DNA of 64,000 nucleotides from Evansella sp. LMS18 (GTDB lineage Bacteria; Bacillota; Bacilli; Bacillales; Salisediminibacteriaceae), in assembly GCF_024362785.1 (NCBI RefSeq), contig NZ_CP093301.1:4526001-4590000 (forward strand), written 5' to 3'. The notes beneath the pieces are model-generated. The model saw only the letters and a program-made list of their open reading frames with translations. It was not told the origin of the DNA and searched no databases. Positions 26,939 through 35,298 of the stretch are shown here, one piece after another. Positions within the stretch are counted from its first letter, which is position 1, and each line of letters opens with the position of its first letter. A program made the translations under genes and the position numbers.

Positions 26939-27078
26939 TCGATTTACGCTACAGACGGACGCGTTCTGCGGGCACGGCTTCAACTAATTTTTGACGGCTG
27001 AACGCCGTCAAAAATGGATTTTCAGCTCGCGCTGTTCCCGCCAGAGTCGCCGTCTTACGCTGCAATCGAAAAGTAATG
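26939..27078. repeat. large GC-rich imperfect palindrome
   Basis: The outer arms TTCGATT/AATCGAA, the middle arms CAGACGG/CCGTCT and GCGGGCACGGC/GCTGTTCCCGC, and a central perfect hairpin TTTTTGACGG/CCGTCAAAAA form one nested palindrome of about 130 bp. It is richer in GC than its AT-rich flanks. It resembles dispersed palindromic repeats known from intergenic regions of Bacillaceae genomes. It lies between convergent genes. Confidence 0.7.
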
Positions 27079-27094
27079 TTCATTCAATAATTAA

Positions 27095-27721
27095 TTAAAA
27101 GTTAACCGCTTCAGAAGCTGCTTTTTCTACACCTTCATTTATGATGTTTTCCGCTTGATCAGGGAACTGGTTATGTCCTTCAACAATCACTTTTGTAATA
27201 TCCTGAACACCCCAGAAACCAAGCATTGTGCTTACATAGTTAACGCACATTTCTGCCGCAGCCGCAGGGCCTTCTGAATAAACGCCGCCGCGTGCGCTCA
27301 GAAGCAATACTTTTTTGTCGTTCAGTAAGCCAACCGGGCCTTCTTCAGTGTAACGGAACGTTTTACCTGCTTGTGCAAGATAATCCATATATGTGTGGAG
27401 TACTGCAGGTACAGTGAAGTTCCAGAGTGGGAAGGCAAAGACTACTTTGTCAGCTTCAAGAAACTGGTTCAGGTATTTATTAACCATCCCTGCTGATTTT
27501 TCTTCTTCAGCAGTCAGTTCCATTCCTTTAGAAAGTTTGAACATAGCAGTGATCTTTTCGTTATCATAATAAGGAAGGTTTTCCTCAAATAAATCAAGTT
27601 CAGTAATAGTATCTTCCGGGTGTGTTTCTTTATAGCTGTCCACGAAAGACTGATATAGTTTAACACTGACTGATTGCTCAACCGGTCTGTTGTTTGCTTT
27701 AATAAATAATACGTTTGCCAT
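27095..27721 (-). CDS. azoR: FMN-dependent NADH-azoreductase
   Basis: A 208-residue flavodoxin-fold reductase of the AzoR/AcpD family, reducing azo compounds and quinones with NADH. The FMN-binding pattern is present in FAFPLWNFTVPAVLHTYMDY and LLSARGGVYS. Length and order match B. subtilis AzoR1/AzoR2, which protect against thiol-reactive quinones. GGAGG precedes the ATG. Two near-perfect inverted repeats lie just upstream, and a MarR gene lies upstream on the same strand. Confidence 0.92.
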   Translation of the reverse strand: MANVLFIKANNRPVEQSVSVKLYQSFVDSYKETHPEDTITELDLFEENLPYYDNEKITAMFKLSKGMELTAEEEKSAGMVNKYLNQFLEADKVVFAFPLWNFTVPAVLHTYMDYLAQAGKTFRYTEEGPVGLLNDKKVLLLSARGGVYSEGPAAAAEMCVNYVSTMLGFWGVQDITKVIVEGHNQFPDQAENIINEGVEKAASEAVNF

Positions 27722-27755
27722 GAAAAATACCTCCGATGTTTACATTAGTATATTT

Positions 27756-27802
27756 GGTTGTTACAGCAACCTTAAGATGCACATATAGTTGATACAGCAA
27801 CT
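27756..27802. promoter_or_regulatory. candidate MarR operators ahead of azoR
   Basis: Two inverted repeats, GGTTGTTACAGCAACC (27756-27771) and AGTTGATACAGCAACT (27787-27802), start 31 nt apart. A related site, AGTTGCTATACATACT, lies upstream of the MarR gene itself at 28274-28289. Confidence 0.7.
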
Positions 27803-27820
27803 AAAAATGAAGCCAATCCC

Positions 27821-28255
27821 TTAAAACTCAGGACGGACATTCTCGTTTACTTTCGCAAGAATTCTTTCAAGCTCTCTAAGCTCGCCTTCAGTTAAACCCT
27901 TACTTACTAACTGATTGAATTCTTCCGTAACAGGGATTACTTGCTCTCCAAGATCTCTGCCAGCAGGGGTAAGATACAGTTTGACAGAACGGCGGTCATC
28001 TTTGCAGTGGACTCGTTTTATGAATCCTTTTTTCTCAAGGTTAGAAGCCATCCTGGCAATATTTGTTTTATCTTTTTCAAGGGGTTCAATGAGCTGATGC
28101 TGCGACAACCCATCCTTTTCCCATAAAAGCATCATAATTAAGTTCTGCTCAGGAGCAAGGTTAAACGGCTCCAGCCTGGTTTTAATAAGGCTTGTTAGCA
28201 GAAGGTCTGTTTTATGGATTTTAATGCTGATATAATCCTGAAATGAAATTTTCAA
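27821..28255 (-). CDS. MarR-family regulator
   Basis: A 144-residue winged helix-turn-helix repressor (LSQHQLIEPLEKDKTNIARM, wing at HCKDDRRSVKLYLTPAGRDL). It resembles MhqR-type repressors that control quinone-detoxifying genes. azoR lies 99 bp downstream on the same strand, and both genes have a similar operator upstream. It therefore probably represses itself and azoR until a quinone or electrophile arrives. AGGATGGGG precedes the ATG. Confidence 0.88.
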   Translation of the reverse strand: MKISFQDYISIKIHKTDLLLTSLIKTRLEPFNLAPEQNLIMMLLWEKDGLSQHQLIEPLEKDKTNIARMASNLEKKGFIKRVHCKDDRRSVKLYLTPAGRDLGEQVIPVTEEFNQLVSKGLTEGELRELERILAKVNENVRPEF

Positions 28256-28273
28256 ATTAACCCCATCCTAATT

Positions 28274-28289
28274 AGTTGCTATACATACT
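28274..28289. promoter_or_regulatory. candidate MarR auto-operator
   Basis: AGTTGCTATACATACT shares its left half AGTTGCTRTA with the two azoR-proximal sites and sits 19 nt upstream of the repressor start. Confidence 0.5.
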
Positions 28290-28443
28290 AAATGAATCAC
28301 AAGAGCTAGTATAGTTCAGGAAAAAAATCATGTCAAGATAAACACACCACTTGAAAATTCTGGTATAATTTATCCAAATGAATTTATCGTTTGCAACCCC
28401 ATCCAAAGGGAAATGGAATGAAAAAAGCAGGAGGGGGATATTT

Positions 28444-28842
28444 ATCAAACAGCACAGCATAACTATTATTATTGGATCTCTGCTATTTGCCCTGACAGCA
28501 GCATGCACAGATAATGATCATGACCCTGAAATAACAATGCTTGAGGCTGTGGAAAAATCAAGAGAAGAAATAATGGATCTGGAGAAAGTGGACCGTGCAG
28601 CCACTTCTTTTGATGGGGAAAGCTTCATCCAGTTCAGACTGATGACAGAAGAAATCCCTGCAGAAGAGGAAGCTGAAAGACTGTTTAAAATAGTAATCGA
28701 CACGATTGAAGAAAACAGCCAGCGCCCGGACGTGTGGGAAAACTATGACGGTGTTTTTGATATCCGGACTTATGATGACGGTATTGTGTATGAAGCAGTA
28801 CACTTCAGCGGCAGGGAACTGAATATTGAATCAAGGCGGTAG
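28444..28842 (+). CDS. small lipoprotein, atypical start codon
   Basis: The frame encodes a lipoprotein signal (KQHSITIIIGSLLFALTAAC) and an acidic domain of about 110 residues. The only ATG in frame, at 28378, lies next to the likely transcription start of a TATAAT at 28362 and has no binding site. AGGAGGGGG at 28429-28437 instead points to ATC at 28444 (or ATA at 28438). This suggests an AUC/AUA start or a mutated start codon. The function is unknown. The next gene begins 28 nt after its stop. Confidence 0.55.
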   Translation: MKQHSITIIIGSLLFALTAACTDNDHDPEITMLEAVEKSREEIMDLEKVDRAATSFDGESFIQFRLMTEEIPAEEEAERLFKIVIDTIEENSQRPDVWENYDGVFDIRTYDDGIVYEAVHFSGRELNIESRR

Positions 28843-28870
28843 GAATTTTAACCGAAAGAAGGGGAGCGTA

Positions 28871-29323
28871 TTGTCATTAAAAAAGTCACTGGCTTATCTT
28901 CTGTTCATTGTTGTTTTTTTCGTTTTATTTGCAAACATAGGCGAATTGATATTCCGCCTGCGACAGCAAATCTCTGTGACTGCTGATCTTACACCTTCTT
29001 TTTACTTTCCGTTTCTATTCATTCCTCTTGGTCTGCTGCTGGGACTTCCTGTTTTACTGTCGCATTTAAAAGAGAATGGCAGCTGGAAAGTAAAACACGA
29101 AAAGCTGCTGTTTGCAGGACTTCCTGCGCTATTTTTTACCTGTTATCCCCTAATCTATTTTTACGTGCCATACGTAATAACCCCCAGGTTTCTTGATATT
29201 TTTGTAGTTAATTACGACCTGACCCAAATTTCCGGCCTGGTGTTTGGATATATTTTAATAACTAGTTTTTATAGGGAATCTGCCTCAGAAATTACTTACC
29301 AGGAAAAGACTTCAGTAAATTAG
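28871..29323 (+). CDS. four-helix membrane protein of unknown function
   Basis: A 150-residue protein with four predicted membrane helices (about 5-24, 40-62, 80-104, 120-138). The TTG at 28871 has GAAGGGGA 6 nt upstream. It lies 28 nt after the small lipoprotein, so the pair probably forms an operon. No family recognised. Confidence 0.6.
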   Translation: MSLKKSLAYLLFIVVFFVLFANIGELIFRLRQQISVTADLTPSFYFPFLFIPLGLLLGLPVLLSHLKENGSWKVKHEKLLFAGLPALFFTCYPLIYFYVPYVITPRFLDIFVVNYDLTQISGLVFGYILITSFYRESASEITYQEKTSVN

Positions 29324-29474
29324 GTCAATTGTTAATTTAATCCGGCAAATCTTCGCCTCTGAGAATCAGAAAAACCATTATTCAGTAAAATGCTTTCCAT
29401 TCTTAGTTTTTTGCCTAATCACTTCTCCCCAATTGATGCATAAAATAAACCATCAATTTGGGGAGCGATGCACG

Positions 29475-29684
29475 ATGGCAAAGAAGAAAAAAAAGATTAA
29501 AGGCAGTACAGTCACAGCCGCTGAAAAGTATAAGTATACGTTGAAAATGGTAACTTCGGAGACTTGCATTGCCTGTAAAAAACAATGTCCGAGAGGACTG
29601 GCATATATTGAAAAAATGAGTAAGCCGGGAGCTGTCGGCCGGGGAGTGCCATGCATCCTTACGAAGGGGAAACCATATAAGTAG
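29475..29684 (+). CDS. small basic protein with CxxCxxxC motif
   Basis: A 69-residue lysine-rich protein with SETCIACKKQCPRG, three closely spaced cysteines, and another cysteine near the end (GVPCIL). It may bind zinc or nucleic acid. The ATG at 29475 lies 8 nt after GGGGAGCG. It resembles short conserved Bacillus proteins but I cannot name it. A terminator follows. Confidence 0.6.
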   Translation: MAKKKKKIKGSTVTAAEKYKYTLKMVTSETCIACKKQCPRGLAYIEKMSKPGAVGRGVPCILTKGKPYK

Positions 29685-29712
29685 CTTTTATACGATATTA
29701 TTTTTCTGTTTG

Positions 29713-29741
29713 GCCGGCCGGGATTCAGCCGGTTTTTTTGT
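29713..29741 (+). terminator. intrinsic terminator
   Basis: The arms CCGGC and GCCGG (within GGCCGGCCGGGATTCAGCCGG context) are followed by T7. Confidence 0.7.
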
Positions 29742-29871
29742 TTAAGATTTTGATAATTTTGAAACTTTACCAGAACTATCCCGTATAAGGTATTAAGTGG
29801 AAAAATTTATACATATGCATTAAGATTCCATGTGATTTGATACGATTAATTAAACTATAAGGTGGGATAAA

Positions 29872-30003
29872 ATGAAAAAAGCAGCTGTTTTAATGCTTCT
29901 GTCACTGGTTCTCTTATCAGCCTGCTCATTTAATGTGGGAATAAAAAATGATAAAGGACCTGTCTATGTTGAGGTTGAAGAGCACGAGGATGGAAACGAA
30001 TAA
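29872..30003 (+). CDS. very small lipoprotein (43 residues)
   Basis: ATG at 29872 follows AAGGTGGG by 8 nt. The signal MKKAAVLMLLSLVLLSAC ends at a lipobox cysteine, leaving a 26-residue acidic tail (VEVEEHEDGNE). It stops at TAA 30001-30003. The lipobox and binding site make it a credible gene although very short. Confidence 0.6.
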   Translation: MKKAAVLMLLSLVLLSACSFNVGIKNDKGPVYVEVEEHEDGNE

Positions 30004-30095
30004 TACCTTTCCGGAGGCAGGAATCCCTGTTAGGAAAAGCAAATTTAAAATATCAGACAAACAAAGCAGCATAAGTAAAGTTGTCAGGAGGGCAC

Positions 30096-30881
30096 ATGAC
30101 AGAAAATAAAAAAGTATCTAATTTGGAAGAATATAATAACCCTGCTTTATATGACTATGAAAATGACGGCATCAGAGAAGATATCAACTTCTTAATGAAA
30201 CATGCTGCAGCCACCGAAGGAACAATCATTGAGCTGGCCTGCGGAACCGGAAGGGTAACAGTTCCTTTAGCTGAAGCTGGTTTTCAGCTTGCAGGTGTGG
30301 ATATACATAAAGGAATGCTTGACGAAGCGAAAGGGAAGTCTGTGAATCTTCCAATTACCTGGCTTGAGCAGGATTGTACCCATCTGCAATTAACTCTTAA
30401 AAGCAGGCTGATTTACATGGCTGGTAATTCCTTTCAGCATTTTCTCACGAATGAAGATCAGGACAAATTATTGAAAGAGGTAAACAAGCACTTAGAAGAT
30501 GAAGGACTTTTTATTTTTGACACCAGATTTCCGTCTGCGGATGAACTCCTTGCTCCGGAAAATCAGGAAGAACACTGGAGAACATATGAGGATCCCAAAG
30601 AAGGAAAGAGGGTGGAGGTATACACAATCACCAGCTATGACCAGACCAGCCAGCTTCAACGCAACACCATGATCCGGAGAATGATGGACGAAGATGGGAC
30701 TGTTGTAAGGGAAAGACAATCTGATATAACACTAAGATATGTTTTTCCTAAAGAAATGGAGAGGCTGCTTTCATCAGCAGGATTTGAAATCCTCGAATCA
30801 TATGGAAACTGGAAGGAAACACCTCTAACAGACAAAAGTACACAGATGGTTTTTGTATGCAGGAAGGTGAGAGGGGAATAA
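30096..30881 (+). CDS. class I SAM-dependent methyltransferase
   Basis: A 261-residue Rossmann-fold methyltransferase. Motif I is ELACGTGRVTVPLAEAGF (about 49-66), followed by VDIHKGML and QDCTHL. The domain ends in a beta-hairpin (RETPLTDKS-like in WKETPLTDKSTQMVFVCRK). The substrate is unknown. The ATG at 30096 lies 4 nt after AGGAGGG; an upstream TTG at 30081 lacks a site. Two further methyltransferases lie at 33.7 and 36.3 kb. Confidence 0.85.
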   Translation: MTENKKVSNLEEYNNPALYDYENDGIREDINFLMKHAAATEGTIIELACGTGRVTVPLAEAGFQLAGVDIHKGMLDEAKGKSVNLPITWLEQDCTHLQLTLKSRLIYMAGNSFQHFLTNEDQDKLLKEVNKHLEDEGLFIFDTRFPSADELLAPENQEEHWRTYEDPKEGKRVEVYTITSYDQTSQLQRNTMIRRMMDEDGTVVRERQSDITLRYVFPKEMERLLSSAGFEILESYGNWKETPLTDKSTQMVFVCRKVRGE

Positions 30882-30959
30882 AAAGAGAGTTGGGGCATTT
30901 AAGTAATTCAGGGGCCGAGTAGAGCATCGGTAATAACTGCTGAAATAACATAATCTTTT

Positions 30960-31203
30960 TAGTTACTATAGCTTTTACTGGCGGTTCGGTTCCTCATTCC
31001 GCTATTTCGTTAATTTCCTCGTTTTTAAGCATTTAGGTTCCTGGTTCCGCTATTTGCCTGTTTCAGCCCTCAAATCATCAAAATTCATGCTGATAACGGA
31101 ACGTGGAACCGCTGCACCTCCCAAAAGCAACTTTTTAACTATTTAACGGAACGAGGAACCGCAAGGACCGCGCCTACTGGCGGATCGGTTCCTCATTCCG
31201 CAC
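30960..31203. repeat. GGTTCC/CATTCCG dispersed repeat cluster, copy 3
   Basis: This is the densest cluster. CGGTTCCTCATTCCG appears at about 30986 and 31186, GGTTCCTGGTTCCGC near 31046, and opposite-strand copies AACGGAACGTGGAACCG and AACGGAACGAGGAACCG near 31095 and 31144. CTATTTCGTTAATTTCC accompanies the first. The 325-bp gap holds no gene. Opposing copies can fold into hairpins between the convergent methyltransferase and phosphatase genes. Confidence 0.7.
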
Positions 31204-31206
31204 TCT

Positions 31207-32031
31207 TTATTTAACACCCAGCAAATATTTCTCCACGATTTTCCCAACACCATTCTTATCGTTAGAGGCAGTAACTTCATCAGCTGTTTGCTTTACCTCA
31301 TCCGGGGAATTTTCCATGGCAGCGCCAAGGCCTGCATATTCAATCATATCCGCATCATTGAAATTGTCCCCAATCGCGATAATTTCAGACTGTTCTGCGT
31401 TAAACTTTTTCCGTAAAAACTTAATTGCCTCTGTTTTTGATACAGAGCTGTCCATGATTTCAAGATAGTTAGCCTTGGAGCGGTAGATTGTCAGTTCTTC
31501 ACTGAATTGCTGCTTTAGTTTTTTCTCAAATTCTTCGATTTCTTCTCTGTCCCCAATACAAATGATCTTGTTCGCACTCGTACCTGCATTTTCCCACTCT
31601 TCGAAAAGGGAGTCATAGCTCGCTACATCTGGTTTTGTCTTTGTCGTGTCCCGTTCATGGGCTGCCCATTCATCCACTTTCTCGACGAACCAGTTGTCAT
31701 CTTTATAAAAACTGATATGAAGGTTTGTCTTTTTACCCTGTTCGTATACTTCCTTTACGTGGTCTATCTCCATTGTTTTATTAAGCAAGGTTTCATAAGA
31801 TCCGTCGTCCGCTGGATCAATAACAAGACCGCCGCTGTAGCAAATCATCGGCATTTCTATTTCCAGTTCCTTTTGAAGGAAGGTCATTCCCTTAGGCATT
31901 CTGGCTGAGACGAGAATGACCGGAAAACCTTCTGGCAGTGAGCTGATTGCTTTTTTCGTTTCCGGAGAAATCTCAAGGTCTGAATTAAGCAATGTACCGT
32001 CTATATCGAGACAAATCATTTTATACGTCAT
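31207..32031 (-). CDS. Cof-type HAD-IIB phosphatase
   Basis: A 274-residue HAD phosphatase. Motif I is CLDIDGTLL, motif II VILVSARM, and motif III/IV AIGDNFNDADMIEYAGLGAAM. The cap is of type C2B, as in Cof/YidA sugar-phosphate phosphatases. The substrate is unknown. GAAGGAG lies 9 nt before the ATG at 32031; upstream GTG and ATG codons at 32040 and 32037 crowd that site. The next gene upstream is the alcohol dehydrogenase. Confidence 0.88.
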   Translation of the reverse strand: MTYKMICLDIDGTLLNSDLEISPETKKAISSLPEGFPVILVSARMPKGMTFLQKELEIEMPMICYSGGLVIDPADDGSYETLLNKTMEIDHVKEVYEQGKKTNLHISFYKDDNWFVEKVDEWAAHERDTTKTKPDVASYDSLFEEWENAGTSANKIICIGDREEIEEFEKKLKQQFSEELTIYRSKANYLEIMDSSVSKTEAIKFLRKKFNAEQSEIIAIGDNFNDADMIEYAGLGAAMENSPDEVKQTADEVTASNDKNGVGKIVEKYLLGVK

Positions 32032-32121
32032 TTTCATCACTCCTTCACAGGTGTTTTCCCGGTTCTCTTAAATATTAAAATAGAGAGTCGTAAAGGGAGG
32101 GAGATGAACTTGTACGTATGC

Positions 32122-33351
32122 TTAACGATAGGCAGGTTCTCCCGCCGCCTCTTTTTCCATGATTGTTTCGAAAAGGGTGTACATATCTTTTTCCGAAAAT
32201 ATGACCGGGACAGGGTAGAGGGGATTAGCCTCGTCCAGTGCCCGTTTCACCATGACAGGAATATCGTTTTCCTTTATTCCACTTATTTTCCCCGGTATAT
32301 CCATATCCTCATTAAGCTGTCTTATCGCCGAGATAAACTTCTTAGCTTTTCCCTCTTCGGTGTATGAAGGATCAGCTGTACCGGCTAGCACTGACAGTTC
32401 TGCGAGGGGCTGATATACTGCCGCACCGTAATAATCCAGCACATAAGGGAGAATAACTGCATTAGCAAGACCGTGGGGGACAGAATAAAACCCTCCTACA
32501 GTATGGGCGATTGCATGCACGTTCCCAACATAAGCGCGTGTAAAAGCTCTGCCTGCTAAATAAGAAGCTTTCTGCATATTTCGGCGGGCTTCCATATTTC
32601 CTCCATTTGTATATGCTTCATAAAGGTTCGAAAAAATCAGTTTTACTGCTTCTCTGCTGCATTCCTTTGTTTCTGGAGTATTACTTCTCCCAATATATGC
32701 CTCCACCGCATGGGTTAAAGCATCCATGCCCGTGGTGGACGTTATATGCTTAGGGAGGTTTACCGTCAGGAGGGGGTCGAGCACTGCCCCATGGGGAATC
32801 AGCACCGTGTCACTCACAGCGTATTTTTCGTGAGTTTCGCTGTTTGTGATTACGGCTGCAACTGTAGCTTCGCTTCCGGTACCTGCTGTTGTCGGGACTG
32901 CAAAAAGAGGAGGGATCTCCCGTCTCACTTTAAGGGTGCCTCTCATTTCAGGTATGCTTTTTTCAGGCCTGGCAATACGGGCTGCCACTCCCTTCGCGCA
33001 GTCCATAGGCGAGCCACCGCCAAAAGCGATGATTCCCTGGCAATTATGTACTTTATATAGTTCAAGTGCTTCTTCAACATTTCCTATTGTCGGGTTCGGG
33101 ACGGTCCTGTCGTATACAACATAATCCATGCCTTCTGTTCGAAGGCCTTCCTTGAGGCTGTCCATAAGGCCGAGAGAAGATATCCCCTTGTCTGTCACGA
33201 TAAGCAGACGCTCGATACTTTTTTGTTTTATAAACTCAGGGAGCCTTTCTAAGCTGTTTTCCCCTTCTAATAATTCCGGCTTTCGCCATTGAAGCACATA
33301 ACCAGCTGTTTTGAATGCTTTCTGATAAGCCCTGCAGTACAATTTGTACAT
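32122..33351 (-). CDS. iron-containing alcohol dehydrogenase
   Basis: A 409-residue group III alcohol dehydrogenase. The NAD site is GGGSPMDCAK. The metal is held by Asp in TGMDALTHAVEAYIG and by the histidines of GNVHAIAHTVGGFYSVPHG. It probably interconverts a primary alcohol and aldehyde with NAD(H). It is slightly longer than usual at the N-terminus. GGGAGGGAG precedes the ATG. Repeat copy C sits directly upstream. Confidence 0.9.
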   Translation of the reverse strand: MYKLYCRAYQKAFKTAGYVLQWRKPELLEGENSLERLPEFIKQKSIERLLIVTDKGISSLGLMDSLKEGLRTEGMDYVVYDRTVPNPTIGNVEEALELYKVHNCQGIIAFGGGSPMDCAKGVAARIARPEKSIPEMRGTLKVRREIPPLFAVPTTAGTGSEATVAAVITNSETHEKYAVSDTVLIPHGAVLDPLLTVNLPKHITSTTGMDALTHAVEAYIGRSNTPETKECSREAVKLIFSNLYEAYTNGGNMEARRNMQKASYLAGRAFTRAYVGNVHAIAHTVGGFYSVPHGLANAVILPYVLDYYGAAVYQPLAELSVLAGTADPSYTEEGKAKKFISAIRQLNEDMDIPGKISGIKENDIPVMVKRALDEANPLYPVPVIFSEKDMYTLFETIMEKEAAGEPAYR

Positions 33352-33382
33352 CGTTCTCCCTCCCAGTCATCTCTTGGAATCT

Positions 33383-33538
33383 ATAAAGTTAACCTCCAAT
33401 CAGTTGGGAGGTATCCACCCACACTGATTGTTTGCTGAACTAATCGGGATGTCAGCGTCCGTTATCTTCCATCTACCCATTTTCGCTTCCAATCATGTTT
33501 TGAGGTGGAGCTTTACGGACGTTTTCATCAGGATAAAA
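33383..33538 (-). repeat. 155-bp two-hairpin dispersed element, copy C
   Basis: A diverged reverse copy running from CTATAAAGTTAACC to CATCAGGATAAA. The CAATCAG...CTGATTG hairpin and the long GTCCGT/ACGGAC stem are kept with several substitutions. It lies upstream of the alcohol dehydrogenase gene rather than at a stop codon. Confidence 0.75.
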
Positions 33539-33677
33539 CTCACTCTTATTTCCATATAACTCCATTATTGAAAAGGTGTCAAGCAGGAAAATCCTCTTCT
33601 GAATTTTTATAAAAAGAAGGTAAGCAATTGGGAGAGAGCGAATGTATTCAATGGTTATGAAATAAGGGGGTAACACA

Positions 33678-34457
33678 TTGCTAAGTTATTACAGTAAACT
33701 TTCATCAGAAGTGTATGAATTGGATAAGCCTGCTGGCCGTTCGTTCGGTGATGTGGAGTTCTATCTGGAGCGGCTCGCTACCTGCAGGGGCAGAATTCTG
33801 GAGCCTGCAGCGGGAACCGGGCGGATGCTTATACCACTTCTGGAAAATGGACTGCAAGTCGACGGATTTGATCTTTCTCCGGAAATGTTAGCTATTTGCC
33901 GGGAGAACTGTAAAAAAAGAGGGCTGGAGTCTTATCTTTTTGAAGGGGAAATGGAAAGTTTCTCGTCAGATACCAGTTATGAGGCAATCATTCTTCCTGC
34001 TGGATCCTTCCTTCTTCTTCATCGCCGGGAGGATGCCGTAAAAGCGCTGAAGAATTTTCACCACCATCTTACTGATGGAGGAAAGCTTATTCTTGATATT
34101 TTTCTGCAGACAGATTTTGAACTGGGTAAAGTCTCCACCAGGACATGGGAATGCGGGAACGGGGATATTATTTCTCTTGAATCTAAAACAGTTGAAGTGG
34201 ATTATATCCAGCAGCATTCCGTCTCACACAGCCGCTACGAAAAGTGGAGGAATGGGAAACTTATTCAGACCGAGCTGGAAAGGTTTCCTCTGCGCTGGTT
34301 TGGGGTGGAGGAATTTAAACAGCTGCTCGAACAAACAGGTTTTCAGGACATTGTAATCTCTGCTGATTATAAGTATGGACAATATCCTGCCGAACCGGAA
34401 CAAATGATTACATTCGAAGCGTCAGCTGCGAAATCTATTACATCCAAAGGAGTGTAA
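33678..34457 (+). CDS. class I SAM-dependent methyltransferase
   Basis: A 259-residue methyltransferase with motif I ILEPAAGTGRMLIPLLENG, motif II GFDLSPEMLAICREN and a TDGGKLILDIF strand. The TTG at 33678 has AAGGGGG 7 nt upstream and no ATG fits. The overall fold resembles the protein at 30096-30881 but not closely. Substrate unknown. Confidence 0.85.
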   Translation: MLSYYSKLSSEVYELDKPAGRSFGDVEFYLERLATCRGRILEPAAGTGRMLIPLLENGLQVDGFDLSPEMLAICRENCKKRGLESYLFEGEMESFSSDTSYEAIILPAGSFLLLHRREDAVKALKNFHHHLTDGGKLILDIFLQTDFELGKVSTRTWECGNGDIISLESKTVEVDYIQQHSVSHSRYEKWRNGKLIQTELERFPLRWFGVEEFKQLLEQTGFQDIVISADYKYGQYPAEPEQMITFEASAAKSITSKGV

Positions 34458-34553
34458 GAAGTTCGCAAAAGTGACAAACAGAAAAATTAATAAACAACTT
34501 TTTTGTGGTATTTTTTGAATGGATTGATTAATCGCCAGCAAGGAGGAAGGATA

Positions 34554-34925
34554 ATGAGATACAGAAGAAACGATTCGTTCCGGTATGAGTTTGAGGAGCC
34601 TGTACCCTGTGTATTCACCACAGGTAATGATGCCTGCAGAAGCAATGAAGCAGACGGTAAAATTCATGATATTAGTCTGGGCGGATTAAAGTTAATCACT
34701 CCTGTCACTGTGCCACTGGACAAAGAACCAACAAAAATTGAAGTTTCTTTTGAACTGAATAATCACACTTTCTTCCTGAAAGGCGAAATTGTATGGGGCA
34801 AAAGCTCCTTTAAATACAACACTTTCGGAATGAAATTCAACCTTGACGAGGCTGCGAAAAAAGAACTCGTTAAAGAATTAAAGGTATATTCCAGAGGAGT
34901 TGCAGTCATTAAAAATAAAGTTTAA
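34554..34925 (+). CDS. PilZ-domain cyclic di-GMP receptor
   Basis: A 123-residue single-domain PilZ protein. Both cyclic di-GMP motifs are visible: the arginine-rich start YRRNDSFRYEF and DISLGGLKL about 35 residues later. It should bind the messenger made by enzymes such as the GGDEF protein at 1883-2806, and it may affect motility or the surface. The ATG at 34554 lies 6 nt after AGGAGGAAGG. Confidence 0.85.
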   Translation: MRYRRNDSFRYEFEEPVPCVFTTGNDACRSNEADGKIHDISLGGLKLITPVTVPLDKEPTKIEVSFELNNHTFFLKGEIVWGKSSFKYNTFGMKFNLDEAAKKELVKELKVYSRGVAVIKNKV

Positions 34926-34968
34926 GCTCTGTTCCGAATGAATAGAGCTTTTCTTTTTTCTGAAGCTT

Positions 34969-35175
34969 GAGTGGGAACTCCTGCGCCTTCCATCTGGTGT
35001 TATGAGGGAGGGTGGTTCTTGTATTGATAGCGGGAACGGCAGCTAATGAATACCTGGAAGAGGGTGATTCAGGTATTGAAAGTGGCAACAGCAGCATTTG
35101 AATACCTGGAAGAGAGCGATTCATCATTGAGCGCAGGCATTGCACCATCTGGATTCCTGGATTCCTGAATGAGTC
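34969..35175 (+). repeat. degenerate tandem repeat of about 52 bp
   Basis: Three to four imperfect units start near 34969, 35022, 35074 and 35125. The unit begins TATTGA-AGYGGGAACRGCAGC and continues with GAATACCTGGAAGAG and GATTCA. The middle two are clearest. They fill most of the 373-bp gap between the PilZ gene and the next lipoprotein. No ORF is credible. Confidence 0.6.
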
Positions 35176-35298
35176 CCTTATACTATACTAATAACTACTA
35201 ATAACAGAGCAAAAATAGTAAATACTTGGGCCAGAGAGGTGTAACTCCGGCAGCATCTCTTTCGTCCTATAAGTAAAACAGATGGCGGTGAACCTAAA

